Notes: generated from the sequence alone by a model not told the origin. Numbered from the stretch's first letter, positions 9,294 to 19,145 are shown. The stretch: DNA of 64,000 nucleotides from CAYNFR01 sp964396595 (GCA_964396595.1 CAYNFR010000005.1:1-64000), one strand, 5' to 3'. Made by a program: numbers and translations.

Positions 9294-10754
9294 ATGGGTG
9301 CAACAGTAAGTCCATTAAGAGAGCCACTAGTTCAGGGCAATAAGAGTTATCATGACATAACAAATGATTTAGTCGGCCCGACAGAAAAAGCGCCTTCCAA
9401 GGAATGGTGGATTGCTTTTTTGATCTCTGTACATGTGCTATTATTCGGTGTGTTTTGTATTCTGTGGACAATATGGCACGGCATCGGCACATGGGATCTG
9501 AATAGAACAATAGGCTGGGGTTGGGATATCACTAATTTCGTGTGGTGGATCGGTATCGGTCATGCCGGAACGCTCATATCAGCAATTCTGTTGCTTTTCA
9601 GGCAGAAGTGGCGTACGGGGGTAAACCGTGCGGCAGAGGCGATGACGATATTTGCGGTAATGTGTGCGGGTCTTTTCCCTTTGATACACATGGGTCGTAT
9701 TTGGATGGCGATGTTCATTTTTCCTTACCCGAATACGAGAGGTTCTTTGTGGCCTAACTTCAACAGCCCTCTTCTCTGGGACGTATTTGCGATCAGTACT
9801 TATTTTACCGTTTCGCTGCTGTTTTGGTACACAGGACTAGTTCCTGATTTCGCTACCGTTAGAGATAGAGCTACCGGATTGAGAAAGAAGTTTTATAATT
9901 TCCTTTCGTTTGGATGGACAGGTTCTGCTAAACACTGGCAGAGATGGGAATCTTTATCATTGGTATTAGCCGGATTGTCCACACCACTCGTATTATCGGT
10001 TCACACAATAGTAAGTTTTGACTTCGCGACATCGGTTATTCCGGGATGGCATACGACTATATTTCCTCCATACTTTGTTGCAGGAGCGGTATTTTCAGGA
10101 TTTGCGATGGTACAGACATTGATGTTGATTACCCGCAAGGTATTGAAGCTAGAAGAATACATCACTATAGGACATATCGAGTCTATGAATAAGGTAATCC
10201 TAGTGACAGGGACGATAGTGGGTGTAGCATATTTGACAGAATTATTCATTGCCTGGTATTCAGGATATGTTTACGAGCAGTTTGCGTTTTTTAATCGTGC
10301 GTTAGGACCATACTATTGGTCATATTTCGGTATGATGTTTTGTAATGTTATTGCGCCACAGTTTTTCTGGAAGGAGAAATTTAGAAGAAGTTTATGGTGG
10401 ACATTCTTCTTATCGATTGTTGTAAACATAGGTATGTGGTTTGAGCGATTTGTGATTATTGCGACCACATTGGCAAGAGATTATTTACCATCCAGCTGGT
10501 CATATTATGTGCCGACTTGGGTTGAGATAGGTATATATGTAGGGACATTTGGATTGTTCTTTACTGCCTACTTGCTTTTTACAAGAGTGGCACCGGTGGT
10601 AGCCATAGCAGAAATTAAATCTATTTTGAAATCATCAGGTGATCAGTTTATTAAGAAGAATGCGCACCATCATGATGACGTAGTTAAGCAATATCAAGAA
10701 GCGGAAGAAAGAGGAGTAGCATATTCGATTCATCACGAAGAAGAAGCACATTAA
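9294..10754 (+). CDS. actC: Alternative complex III NrfD-like membrane subunit ActC
   Basis: ActC is a polytopic inner-membrane protein of the NrfD/PsrC family that supplies a quinol-binding site in alternative complex III. The 486-residue protein has about ten hydrophobic helices, starting with the segment around WWIAFLISVHVLLFGVF, and typical NrfD-like stretches such as GWDITNFVWWIGIGHAGTLI. The C-terminus is soluble and histidine-rich (NAHHHDD, IHHEEEAH). It lies 23 bases after actB and 2 bases before actD, consistent with tight cotranscription. Confidence 0.95.
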   Translation: MGATVSPLREPLVQGNKSYHDITNDLVGPTEKAPSKEWWIAFLISVHVLLFGVFCILWTIWHGIGTWDLNRTIGWGWDITNFVWWIGIGHAGTLISAILLLFRQKWRTGVNRAAEAMTIFAVMCAGLFPLIHMGRIWMAMFIFPYPNTRGSLWPNFNSPLLWDVFAISTYFTVSLLFWYTGLVPDFATVRDRATGLRKKFYNFLSFGWTGSAKHWQRWESLSLVLAGLSTPLVLSVHTIVSFDFATSVIPGWHTTIFPPYFVAGAVFSGFAMVQTLMLITRKVLKLEEYITIGHIESMNKVILVTGTIVGVAYLTELFIAWYSGYVYEQFAFFNRALGPYYWSYFGMMFCNVIAPQFFWKEKFRRSLWWTFFLSIVVNIGMWFERFVIIATTLARDYLPSSWSYYVPTWVEIGIYVGTFGLFFTAYLLFTRVAPVVAIAEIKSILKSSGDQFIKKNAHHHDDVVKQYQEAEERGVAYSIHHEEEAH

Positions 10755-10756
10755 TT

Positions 10757-11278
10757 ATGAGCAAGACTAACAAAGAATTGATTTTTGGTCTTTACGATGA
10801 CGAGACTGACTTGTTGTCAGCGGTTAAAGTTGCTAATAAAGACCACCTTGATATTTATGATGTTTATACACCGTTTCCGGTACATGGACTAGATCCGATA
10901 TTGGGATTGGAGGAATCAAGGTTACATATCGCGGGTTTTATCTATGGAATGATCGGAACACTTACAGCATTTCTAGGTATGACATGGATATTTACAAAGG
11001 ATTGGCCGATCATATTTGGGGGTAAGCCATATTGGTCAGTACCTGCATTTATTCCTATTACTTTTGAGGTGACAGTTCTATTCGCTGCGATTGGTATGAC
11101 GGTAACATTCTATGTCATCAATGGAATGGGGCCCGGTGTCACCAATCCGGTGCTACACGACAGAATTACCGATGATAAATTTTGTATTGCATTTGACACG
11201 CACAATGTTAGTGAGTTTGCGGCGAGAGAATTTTTATCAAAAACCGGTGCGAGCTTAATTGATAAAAAGAACATTTAA
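10757..11278 (+). CDS. actD: Alternative complex III subunit ActD (DUF3341)
   Basis: ActD is the small two-helix membrane subunit of alternative complex III (DUF3341 family). The 173-residue product has a soluble N-terminal half containing the family segment DVYTPFPVHGLD. Two hydrophobic helices follow (around AGFIYGMIGTLTAFLGMTW and VTVLFAAIGMTVTFYVING), with a short C-terminal soluble region. Its place between actC and actE is the conserved order. It has no cofactor motif; the family role is structural and possibly linked to proton movement. Confidence 0.94.
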   Translation: MSKTNKELIFGLYDDETDLLSAVKVANKDHLDIYDVYTPFPVHGLDPILGLEESRLHIAGFIYGMIGTLTAFLGMTWIFTKDWPIIFGGKPYWSVPAFIPITFEVTVLFAAIGMTVTFYVINGMGPGVTNPVLHDRITDDKFCIAFDTHNVSEFAAREFLSKTGASLIDKKNI

Positions 11279-11287
11279 TCTTTGATA

Positions 11288-12052
11288 ATGAAAGTTTCAA
11301 CGTACTTAAAATATACATTCTTCATTGTTCTTTTAACTACTGCTGTTTCTTGCAAGAAGGCAGGTGGTAATAGTGCGGGGAGTGAGTACATGCCTGATAT
11401 GGCGCATTCTGTGGCTTATGAAGCCAATTATTATGTTTACTACTACAATAATAGATGGGGTTCTGCAGATGATTATCACACAATGGTGCAGCCTCGTCAG
11501 CCGGTAGCAGGGACAATCGCACGTGGTTATGCAGGTACTCCTTCAAATGATGGAATACAATACACGCCGAATGGTTCAGTGCCTTACTATTATGGCGATA
11601 CCGAGGAGGAAAGAGAGCGCGCATCGATGGAGATCATCAAGAATCCGTTTCCAATCACTACAGAAGGCTTAGCCAAAGGAAAGGAGTTATACACTATTTT
11701 CTGTGGCATTTGTCACGGTGAAAAAGGAGATGGTGCAGGATATTTGGTCAGAGAGGATGGTGGAAAATACCCTGTACAACCGGCCAATCTGCTGCTCCAA
11801 GAATACATTGAGGATAGTAATGGACATTATTATCATGCCATAATGTATGGCAAGAATAAGATGGGTGCATACACAGATAAGTTATCATATGAAGAGAGAT
11901 GGCAGGTGATTCACTATATCAGATCTCTTCAGGCGAAGGAATTGAAAAAGGAATACAATGCTCTGGTAAATACATTCAATGATGTGGATGTACCTGTGGG
12001 TGCCATTGTATCAGGCTTAGAGAACCTTACAGGGTCATTATTATCGAATTAA
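11288..12052 (+). CDS. actE: Alternative complex III mono-heme cytochrome ActE
   Basis: ActE is a mono-heme cytochrome c lipoprotein that can pass electrons out of alternative complex III. The N-terminus is a lipoprotein signal ending TAVSC. A single heme motif CGICHGEKGDGAG begins at C139, and a distal methionine candidate lies in IMYGKNKMGAYTDKL. The frame is open from a TTG at 11282, but the ATG at 11288 gives a normal lipoprotein signal. The gene sits 9 bases after actD. Confidence 0.94.
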   Translation: MKVSTYLKYTFFIVLLTTAVSCKKAGGNSAGSEYMPDMAHSVAYEANYYVYYYNNRWGSADDYHTMVQPRQPVAGTIARGYAGTPSNDGIQYTPNGSVPYYYGDTEEERERASMEIIKNPFPITTEGLAKGKELYTIFCGICHGEKGDGAGYLVREDGGKYPVQPANLLLQEYIEDSNGHYYHAIMYGKNKMGAYTDKLSYEERWQVIHYIRSLQAKELKKEYNALVNTFNDVDVPVGAIVSGLENLTGSLLSN

Positions 12053-12097
12053 ATACACGAGCTCTTAATAATTGTTAAAAGGACAAAGTTTCATAGC

Positions 12098-13378
12098 ATG
12101 ACACGATACAATATAACAAGCAATCAACGCACACTTCTACTAGGTGGAATGTCATTAGGTTTGCTTTGCTTGATTCTTTCATGGTTTTTTGATAGTACAG
12201 CGCATCATACTCGTTTTTGGACGAACTTTTTGCACAACTCTGTTTTCTTTACCGGGATCGCATTAATGGGCATTTTTTTCTACGCTGTCTGTCAGACGGC
12301 GTGGGCAGGGTGGCATATACAGTTTAAGAGAGTATGGGAAGCTATGTCTGCGTTTTTGGGTGTGGGCTTCGTTCTTATGGGTATTCTAGGTTTGGGGCTT
12401 ATATTGGGCTGGCATCATTTATATCATTGGGCGGACAGCGCCTCAGTGGCTGAGGACAAAATACTAAAGCACAAGTCAAGTTTTCTTAATATTCCTTGGT
12501 ACTTGATATCCATCTTAATCGTCGGTGTATGGTTTGCTTTCGCAAGGAAATTGAAGAGTATATCAGTGAGAGAGGATGCAGGTGTGCTAGGTGATTTCAG
12601 ACATCATATGACATCACGCTGGTGGTCTGCGGCGTTTTTACCTGTAGCTGGTTTTAGTAGTTGTGTAGTGATATGGCAGTGGGTAATGTCTATCGATGCG
12701 CACTGGTACAGCACGCTGTTTGCTTGGTATTCGGGAGCGAGTTTATTCGTATCCATGATAGCATTAACAATTATGATATTACTGTATCTACAGTCGAAGG
12801 GATACTACACTTCACTCGCAAAGGATCATTTTCACGATTTAGGAAAGTTCCTATTTGCATTCAGCATTTTTTGGACTTACTTATGGTTTTCGCAGTATAT
12901 GTTGATCTGGTACTCTAACAATGGAGAAGAGACAGTTTACTTTAAGACACGTCAAAGAGATTTTCCTGTATTATTTTATGGAAACTTAGTTATTAATTTT
13001 CTCGTACCATTTTTTATCCTTATGCGAAATGATACCAAGCGTAAGGTGGGTTCATTGATGTTTACTGCCGGTGTGGTATTCTTAGGACATTGGATAGATT
13101 TCTTTTTAATGATCAAGCCGGGTGCGCTTCACACGGCTCACGAGGTCGGAGGACACGGACATCATGGCAGTGAAGCAGCTCATCATTCGGCAGATGCTAT
13201 GCATCATGGAAGTCATGGTATTGAAGCAGGATTTGGGTTTCCGGGCTTCATTGAACTTGGAACAATGATTGGATTTTTATGTTTATTTCTATATGTATTT
13301 TACAATGCTTTGAGTAAGGCAAGCCTGGTTCCTAAGAACGATCCTTATCTTTCTGAAAGCTTACATCATCATGTATAA
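12098..13378 (+). CDS. actF: Alternative complex III NrfD-like membrane subunit ActF
   Basis: ActF is the second NrfD-like polytopic subunit of alternative complex III, distantly related to ActC. The 426-residue product contains about ten predicted helices. A long histidine-rich insert lies near the C-terminus (HEVGGHGHHGSEAAHHS and more, about residues 345-375), just before the last helix. The insert may bind metal, but that is a guess from composition. The gene ends the act block and is followed after 16 bases by oxidase subunit II. Confidence 0.94.
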   Translation: MTRYNITSNQRTLLLGGMSLGLLCLILSWFFDSTAHHTRFWTNFLHNSVFFTGIALMGIFFYAVCQTAWAGWHIQFKRVWEAMSAFLGVGFVLMGILGLGLILGWHHLYHWADSASVAEDKILKHKSSFLNIPWYLISILIVGVWFAFARKLKSISVREDAGVLGDFRHHMTSRWWSAAFLPVAGFSSCVVIWQWVMSIDAHWYSTLFAWYSGASLFVSMIALTIMILLYLQSKGYYTSLAKDHFHDLGKFLFAFSIFWTYLWFSQYMLIWYSNNGEETVYFKTRQRDFPVLFYGNLVINFLVPFFILMRNDTKRKVGSLMFTAGVVFLGHWIDFFLMIKPGALHTAHEVGGHGHHGSEAAHHSADAMHHGSHGIEAGFGFPGFIELGTMIGFLCLFLYVFYNALSKASLVPKNDPYLSESLHHHV

Positions 13379-13394
13379 TCGCTAAATTGTAACA

Positions 13395-14897
13395 ATGACA
13401 GGTTTACTTATAGTCGGAATAATTCTTCTTATCGGTGTCATATTAGTGCAGATAGGCAAGGTGTCTCAACTTGCCTCTGAGATCAGAGGAGAGGAGGAGA
13501 TGGCGTACAAGAGCGATGAGACACAGGGAAGGTGGTTGGTCATTTTCATGGTCTTGTTTCTCATTTTTTGTGTAGCCTCCGCGTGGTTTTATAAAAATTC
13601 AATGCTCGGTTATGGACCACATAAGTCCGCCTCTGAGCATGGCTCGTCCATTGACAGTCTGTTCAACACTACCTTGTTTTTTACAGGAATCGTTTTTGTT
13701 TTGACGCATATTGCCTTGTTTTGGTTTTCATACAAATACAGAAGAAGGAAAGGAGGTAAGAGTCTTTTCTTATCACACAACAATACCTTGGAGATGGTGT
13801 GGACAGGAGTGCCATTCGTGGTGATGGTTGTTCTAGTGGTTCAAGGATTAATCGTATGGAATGACGTCATGCCGGATGTTGATCCTGATGAAGACTATAT
13901 CGAAGTAGAAGCAACTGGATATCAGTTTGCGTGGGATTTAAGATATCCCGGTGCAGACGGGCAGCTAGGTACACGTAATTTTAGATTAATTGATCTAGCG
14001 TCTAACCCACTGGGCCAAGATTGGAATGACACTAAGAATATTGATGATTTTCATGCATCAGAATTGGTTCTTCCAGTTAATAGAAAAATACGTGTACGGA
14101 TTACAGCTAGAGATGTGTTACATAATTTCTACTTGCCGCATTTCCGTGTAAAAATGGATGCGATTCCAGGACTTCCTACTTACTTTATCTTTACGCCCAT
14201 AACTACTACTGAGGAGTATCGTGAGGAGCTGAGTAAGTACCCTGAATGGCAAGTGCCGGCAGATCCTTCGGATCCTAATGGTCCTCAGAAGTGGGAAGAA
14301 TTCGAGTACGAGCTAGCTTGTGCGGAGCTATGCGGTATTGGTCACTGGAGTATGAAGCGGGTGGTCAAGATAGTTAGTGAGGATGAATATAACGACTGGT
14401 TCAATCAGCAGCAATCATATTACGCTCAGAATATACGTAATACCGATGCAGACCCATTTAAAGGCAAGCTTCTTGATTACGAAATTAAAGCAAGATCAAA
14501 AGAGTTGACCACTGATTTCGAAACGGCTGTTATACAGGACGACCCTACTAAGGTGGCTATCACCTTGAAAAATGTATTTTTTGAAACGGGAAGTGCCGCA
14601 CTCAGCGATCAATCCGTTTACGAGTTGAACAATATAGTAAGCTTGTTGAACGAATACAACGTCTCTATAGAAGTGTCTGGACATACTGATAGCATAGGAG
14701 AAACATCTTCTAACCAGCTTTTGTCAGATGCAAGAGCGGCATCGGTTGTAGATTATTTGGTTTCTAAAGGTATTAACGCAAATAGGTTATCGGCAGTAGG
14801 TTATGGACAAAATAGACCGATCGGAGATAACAACACTGAAGCGGGGCGTCAATTGAATAGACGTATTGAAATGAGAATAACATCATCAAATATTTAA
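13395..14897 (+). CDS. coxB: Cytochrome c oxidase subunit II fused to an OmpA-like domain
   Basis: Subunit II receives electrons from cytochrome c at the CuA site and passes them to subunit I. Four hydrophobic segments lie before residue 160. The cupredoxin domain follows with ligands C309, C313, H317 and M320 in CAELCGIGHWSM, so CuA is intact. From about residue 386 to the end there is a clear OmpA-like peptidoglycan-binding domain: NVFFETGSAAL, then VSGHTDSIGE, LSDARAASVVDYL and RQLNRRIEMRI. These include the Asp and Arg used in that family to bind diaminopimelate. There is no fused heme c domain. The frame is continuous and the cox operon follows directly, so this is a true fusion. Confidence 0.95.
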   Translation: MTGLLIVGIILLIGVILVQIGKVSQLASEIRGEEEMAYKSDETQGRWLVIFMVLFLIFCVASAWFYKNSMLGYGPHKSASEHGSSIDSLFNTTLFFTGIVFVLTHIALFWFSYKYRRRKGGKSLFLSHNNTLEMVWTGVPFVVMVVLVVQGLIVWNDVMPDVDPDEDYIEVEATGYQFAWDLRYPGADGQLGTRNFRLIDLASNPLGQDWNDTKNIDDFHASELVLPVNRKIRVRITARDVLHNFYLPHFRVKMDAIPGLPTYFIFTPITTTEEYREELSKYPEWQVPADPSDPNGPQKWEEFEYELACAELCGIGHWSMKRVVKIVSEDEYNDWFNQQQSYYAQNIRNTDADPFKGKLLDYEIKARSKELTTDFETAVIQDDPTKVAITLKNVFFETGSAALSDQSVYELNNIVSLLNEYNVSIEVSGHTDSIGETSSNQLLSDARAASVVDYLVSKGINANRLSAVGYGQNRPIGDNNTEAGRQLNRRIEMRITSSNI

Positions 14898-14907
14898 TAT
14901 AAGAAAG

Positions 14908-16761
14908 ATGGCAACTGAAATAAAAACGCAAGTTGAAGATTTGTTTGTAGAGGAAGGTTATAATGACCATTTTCATGAGCATCATCATGAAGATAAATAC
15001 AAGTCCAATTTTATTTTCAAGTATATCTTCAGCATGGATCATAAGATCATTGCGAGGCAATTTTTAATAACGGGAATGTTCTGGGCATTGATCGGAGCGG
15101 CGATGTCAATTGTATTTCGTCTCCAGTTAGGTTTTCCTGAGGACAGTATTGCATGGTTAAAGCCATTCCTAGGTAGATGGATAGAAATCGATGGAGCAAC
15201 TGGTGTTGGCAAGTTAAGTCAAGAGTTTTATTATGCCTTGGTAACAATGCATGGTACGATAATCGTATTCTTCGTTCTTACTGCCGGTCTGAGTGGAACG
15301 TTTAGTAATCTTTTGATTCCGCTACAGCTGGGTGCAAGAGATATGGCCTCGCCATTTCTCAATATGTTATCTTATTGGTTTTTCTTTTTGGCGGGAGTGG
15401 TGATGTTTTACTCGTTATTCTTGAGTACGGGACCATTCAGTGGTGGATGGACTGCTTACCCGCCATTAAGTGCGCTTCCACAGGCATCTTCGGGCTCTGG
15501 TGCTGGAATGACATTGTGGCTCGTGAGTTTGACTTTATTTGTGGTTTCTGTCCTTCTAGGTGGGATAAACTATATAACGACGGTTCTCAACTTGCGTACT
15601 AAAGGTATGAGTATGTGGAGAATGCCTCTGACGATATGGGCGTTTTTTATTACTGCCATACTAGGTCTATTGTCCTTTCCTGTTTTAGTCTCAGGATTCT
15701 TCTTGTTGTTGTTTGACAGAGGTCTAGGAACATCTTTTTATTTAAGTGAGATTTTCATCAATGGACAGGCGCTAGATTATGTAGGAGGGAGTCCGATACT
15801 CTATCAGCATTTATTTTGGTTTTTGGGTCATCCGGAAGTGTACATTATCATTTTACCAGCGATGGGTATTTCCTCGGAGGTGCTTGCGGTACATGCCAGG
15901 AAGCCAATATTCGGTTATAAAGCAATGGTGTATTCAATGCTAGCCATTGGATTTTTATCCTTTATAGTGTGGGCGCATCACATGTTTATGTCGGGCGTGA
16001 ATCCTTTCTTGTCAAACTTCTTTGTGATTTTCACACTAATTATAGCTGTTCCATCAGCTGTTAAGGTGTTTAACTGGATCACTACATTATATGGTGGTAA
16101 CATTCGACTAAATACGCCGATGTTGTTTGCCATTGGTTTTGTGTCAATGTTTATATCAGGTGGGTTGACGGGTATATTTTTAGGTAATTCGGCCATAGAT
16201 ATACAGTTGCACGACACTTATTTTGTTGTGGCTCATTTCCATATTGTAATGGGTGTAGCCGCATTTTTCGGAATGTTTGCTGGTGTGTATCACTGGTTTC
16301 CAAAGATGTTTGGTAGGTTTATGAATGAAACTTTGGGAAAAATTCATTTCTGGGTAACCATGGTAGGTGCTTATGCTATCTTCTGGCCGATGCACTATAT
16401 TGGTATGGCAGGGGTGCCACGTCGTTATTACAGTTTTAAGGGTTTCGAAGCATTCAATCAGTTTACAACAATGAATGAGTTCATCACGGTAGCAGCAATT
16501 ATAACTTTCGGAGCGCAAGTGCTTTTTGTTATCAATTTCTTCTGGAGTATGAATAATGGCAAAAAGCAAACTACCAAAAACCCTTGGTTAGCTAATACAT
16601 TGGAGTGGACAACACCTATAAATGCTGGTCATGGTAACTGGCTTACCAATCTTCCTGTTGTTCATAGGTGGGCTTATGACTATGGCAAGGATGGTAAGGA
16701 TTACATCCCCCAGCATACGCCCATGACGGAAGAAGAAAAAGCGCAAGAACACGCACATTAA
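14908..16761 (+). CDS. coxA: Cytochrome c oxidase subunit I
   Basis: This is the catalytic subunit that reduces oxygen at the heme a3-CuB centre and pumps protons. The 617-residue protein has 12 or more helices. Visible motifs include MHGTIIVFFVLTAGLSG (heme a ligand region), WFLGHPEVYIIILPAMG (CuB histidine and cross-linked tyrosine), WAHHMFMSG (two CuB histidines) and HDTYFVVAHFHIVMG (heme a and a3 ligands). The HPEVY motif points to an A-type oxidase. The N-terminus is histidine-rich (HFHEHHHED). It lies 10 bases after subunit II. Confidence 0.97.
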   Translation: MATEIKTQVEDLFVEEGYNDHFHEHHHEDKYKSNFIFKYIFSMDHKIIARQFLITGMFWALIGAAMSIVFRLQLGFPEDSIAWLKPFLGRWIEIDGATGVGKLSQEFYYALVTMHGTIIVFFVLTAGLSGTFSNLLIPLQLGARDMASPFLNMLSYWFFFLAGVVMFYSLFLSTGPFSGGWTAYPPLSALPQASSGSGAGMTLWLVSLTLFVVSVLLGGINYITTVLNLRTKGMSMWRMPLTIWAFFITAILGLLSFPVLVSGFFLLLFDRGLGTSFYLSEIFINGQALDYVGGSPILYQHLFWFLGHPEVYIIILPAMGISSEVLAVHARKPIFGYKAMVYSMLAIGFLSFIVWAHHMFMSGVNPFLSNFFVIFTLIIAVPSAVKVFNWITTLYGGNIRLNTPMLFAIGFVSMFISGGLTGIFLGNSAIDIQLHDTYFVVAHFHIVMGVAAFFGMFAGVYHWFPKMFGRFMNETLGKIHFWVTMVGAYAIFWPMHYIGMAGVPRRYYSFKGFEAFNQFTTMNEFITVAAIITFGAQVLFVINFFWSMNNGKKQTTKNPWLANTLEWTTPINAGHGNWLTNLPVVHRWAYDYGKDGKDYIPQHTPMTEEEKAQEHAH

Positions 16762-16772
16762 AGATTTATAAA

Positions 16773-17684
16773 GTGAAAGCTAGAGAAATAGCCATATTGC
16801 CTGATGTTAATCGCGAGAGATCGCTTTTAGCAGATTACGCGGTGTTGAGCAAACTGCGTCTGAGCCTTATGGTCGTTTTTACGGCTTGCGCTGCGTATGT
16901 TATTTCTGCAGGAGCTGCATTTGATTGGCTGAATCTTTTATTTTTAGCCATTGGAGGACTTTGTATTACAGTGGCGAGCAATGCCATCAATCAGGTGTTG
17001 GAAAAGGATTTTGACAAACTGATGAAACGCACGTCGCAGCGACCGATTGTCACAGGTAGGATAGTGATGTCACACGGTGTATTATTCGCCGGAATGATGT
17101 GCGTATTAGGTGTAAGTTTTTTGGGATTGATAAATGGGATGACAGCTTTCTTTGGAATGCTTTCCTTCGTAATTTATAGTTTTGTTTATACGCCTCTTAA
17201 ACGTTATAGTTCGGTAGCGGTAACTATAGGAGCAATATCAGGTGCAATGCCTTTATTGATTGGATCGGTAGCTTGGTTTGGGGGTGTTACATGGCTAGGC
17301 TTAATTTTATTCGGGATACAGTTTGCTTGGCAGTATCCACACTTTTGGGCTATAGGGCACTTAGGTTACAAGGATTACAAAAAGGCAGGGTATGCGTTTA
17401 TCCCAGGCAATGAAGATGAGCCGGCAAGAATTATTGGTGCTAGTAGTGTTATATTCTGTGTAGTCCTTGTGGCCTTAGGGTTCTTGCTTTATATGCTGAA
17501 TTTTTTAACAATTGGAGTCGCGATTTTTTTAAGCATCATAAATGTGATTTTTCTTGTCTATGGAATCAAGTATCAGCGCGCTTTTGACTTATTAACTGCT
17601 AAGCGTCTAATGTTTATGTCATTGCTTTATGTGCCTATAGTCTATATTGTAATGGTTGTTCAAAGTGTCGTATCATGGATATAG
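16773..17684 (+). CDS. ctaB: Heme O synthase (protoheme IX farnesyltransferase)
   Basis: CtaB attaches a farnesyl chain to heme b to make heme O, the precursor of heme A for the oxidase. The 303-residue UbiA-family protein has about nine hydrophobic segments and the prenyl-diphosphate motif NAINQVLEKDFDKLMKRT. The start is GTG, 11 bases after coxA. The 3' end overlaps the next ORF by 10 bases, so translation is probably coupled. No ctaA (heme A synthase) is seen nearby. Confidence 0.94.
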   Translation: MKAREIAILPDVNRERSLLADYAVLSKLRLSLMVVFTACAAYVISAGAAFDWLNLLFLAIGGLCITVASNAINQVLEKDFDKLMKRTSQRPIVTGRIVMSHGVLFAGMMCVLGVSFLGLINGMTAFFGMLSFVIYSFVYTPLKRYSSVAVTIGAISGAMPLLIGSVAWFGGVTWLGLILFGIQFAWQYPHFWAIGHLGYKDYKKAGYAFIPGNEDEPARIIGASSVIFCVVLVALGFLLYMLNFLTIGVAIFLSIINVIFLVYGIKYQRAFDLLTAKRLMFMSLLYVPIVYIVMVVQSVVSWI

Positions 17685-18253
17685 CTAGCTTGACATACAA
17701 CAGGAACAATAGAATCAATCCGCTCAAGTTTGGCTTGTGGCTGGGTATGGCTAGTATTATCATGATGTTCGGAGCCCTGACAAGTGCTTTTCTAGTGCGC
17801 CAAGCCGCAGGTAATTGGCTGGAGTTTTCATTGCCAAGTTACTTTTTTGTAAGTACCGTTGTTATTTTGATTAGCAGTGTCACTTTACATCAGTCATTCC
17901 GATTATTCAAATCAATGAATAGAAGCTATGTCTATTATTTATTGATCAGTTTTGTTCTGGGCTTGGTATTTATAATCTGTCAGTATTTCGGATGGATGCA
18001 ATTATATAATGTAGGTATTGATCTTAAAGGTAATCCTTCTGGAGGGTTTTTATACGTGATCAGTGGCTTGCATGTGGCGCATGTATTGGGAGGTCTCGGC
18101 GCTATGGCTGTTGCGTTGTTAAATAGCCAAATTTTAAAGAAGAAAAAAATTACCCCTCGACGTATTGTCAATTATGAACTTACTCTTCACTATTGGCACT
18201 TCGTTGATTTATTGTGGGTTTATTTATTGATTTTTTTATATCTAAGTAGATAA
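17675..18253 (+). CDS. Cytochrome c oxidase subunit III (short paralogue)
   Basis: This 192-residue five-helix protein belongs to the heme-copper oxidase subunit III family. It carries SGLHVAHVLGGLGAMAV and ends LHYWHFVDLLWVYLLIFLYL, the family's conserved HxxHxxxG and WHFVDxxW features. It overlaps ctaB by 10 bases and is followed 10 bases later by a second subunit III. Paired subunit III genes at this place are common in Bacteroidota. Subunit III stabilises the active site during turnover. Confidence 0.93.
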   Translation: MDIASLTYNRNNRINPLKFGLWLGMASIIMMFGALTSAFLVRQAAGNWLEFSLPSYFFVSTVVILISSVTLHQSFRLFKSMNRSYVYYLLISFVLGLVFIICQYFGWMQLYNVGIDLKGNPSGGFLYVISGLHVAHVLGGLGAMAVALLNSQILKKKKITPRRIVNYELTLHYWHFVDLLWVYLLIFLYLSR

Positions 18254-18263
18254 TAATTAAGCT

Positions 18264-19118
18264 ATGGCAGTAGAAACTGTGCACTCGGGTGATGTAAAGG
18301 CTCATAATGCGCCATCATGGGATGGGGCGACTGAACCATTTAAGGCCAGTTATGGTAAATTGATGATGTGGTACTTCCTGCTATCAGATGCGTTCACATT
18401 TGCAGGATTTCTGATAGCATATGGTGCGCTACGTGTAAGTAGTCCGTCATGGCCGGTGCCGGATTTTGTGTTTAGCACGCTACCATTTGATATTCATCAT
18501 AAGCCACTTTATTTCGTGACCTTTATGACGTTCGTACTTTTGTTTAGTTCCTATACAATGGTACGTGCTGTGCAGGAAGGGCATCGTGAGAATAAGAAAG
18601 GCGTGTCGTTTTGGATGATATTGACTATTATAGGCGGTTTGGGCTTTCTGGCATGTCAGGCATGGGAATGGAATACCTTGATTGGTAAAGAACATATGTC
18701 ATATCATACGAATCCATTTGGTAGTCACACCGAACATGGTATTTATCTTGAAGGTGATGGACACGATATCAAAGAAGGGGATACTTTCAAACCCGGGGAT
18801 TCGTATTTGATACATAAGCATGATGGCGAATGGCATAATTTAAAGTATAAGGTTACAGAAGGAGATAATGCCGGTATGGTTAAGGAATTGAGTTTTGGAC
18901 CGAGGGCATTCGGAGCGTTATTTTTCTGTATCACGGGATTTCATGGATTCCATGTGTTCTCGGGTGTTGTGTTTTTATTGATCATCTGCGTTAATGTAAT
19001 CTCGGGATTGTACGAAAAGAGGAGGAATGGTTATGAAATGGTCGAGAAGATAGGATTGTACTGGCACTTTGTAGACTTGGTGTGGGTATTTGTGTTTTTG
19101 GTGTTTTATTTACTGTAA
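18264..19118 (+). CDS. Cytochrome c oxidase subunit III (long paralogue with soluble insert)
   Basis: This is the second subunit III, 284 residues. It shares FHGFHVFSGVVFLLI and the C-terminal LYWHFVDLVWVFVFLVFYL with its shorter neighbour. Between helices, from about residue 147 to 205, it has a hydrophilic, His/Asp/Lys-rich insert (GHDIKEGDTFKPGDSYLIHK and following) that the shorter copy lacks. The insert probably faces the periplasm. The gene is cotranscribed with the rest of the oxidase. Confidence 0.93.
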   Translation: MAVETVHSGDVKAHNAPSWDGATEPFKASYGKLMMWYFLLSDAFTFAGFLIAYGALRVSSPSWPVPDFVFSTLPFDIHHKPLYFVTFMTFVLLFSSYTMVRAVQEGHRENKKGVSFWMILTIIGGLGFLACQAWEWNTLIGKEHMSYHTNPFGSHTEHGIYLEGDGHDIKEGDTFKPGDSYLIHKHDGEWHNLKYKVTEGDNAGMVKELSFGPRAFGALFFCITGFHGFHVFSGVVFLLIICVNVISGLYEKRRNGYEMVEKIGLYWHFVDLVWVFVFLVFYLL

Positions 19119-19145
19119 TTTAATTGATGCTTAAATAGTATAGAA

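Noticed and set aside
16180..16569. 129-residue antisense ORF in oxidase subunit I
   Set aside because: It is the complement of conserved subunit I coding sequence and is His/Thr-rich as expected for a shadow frame.
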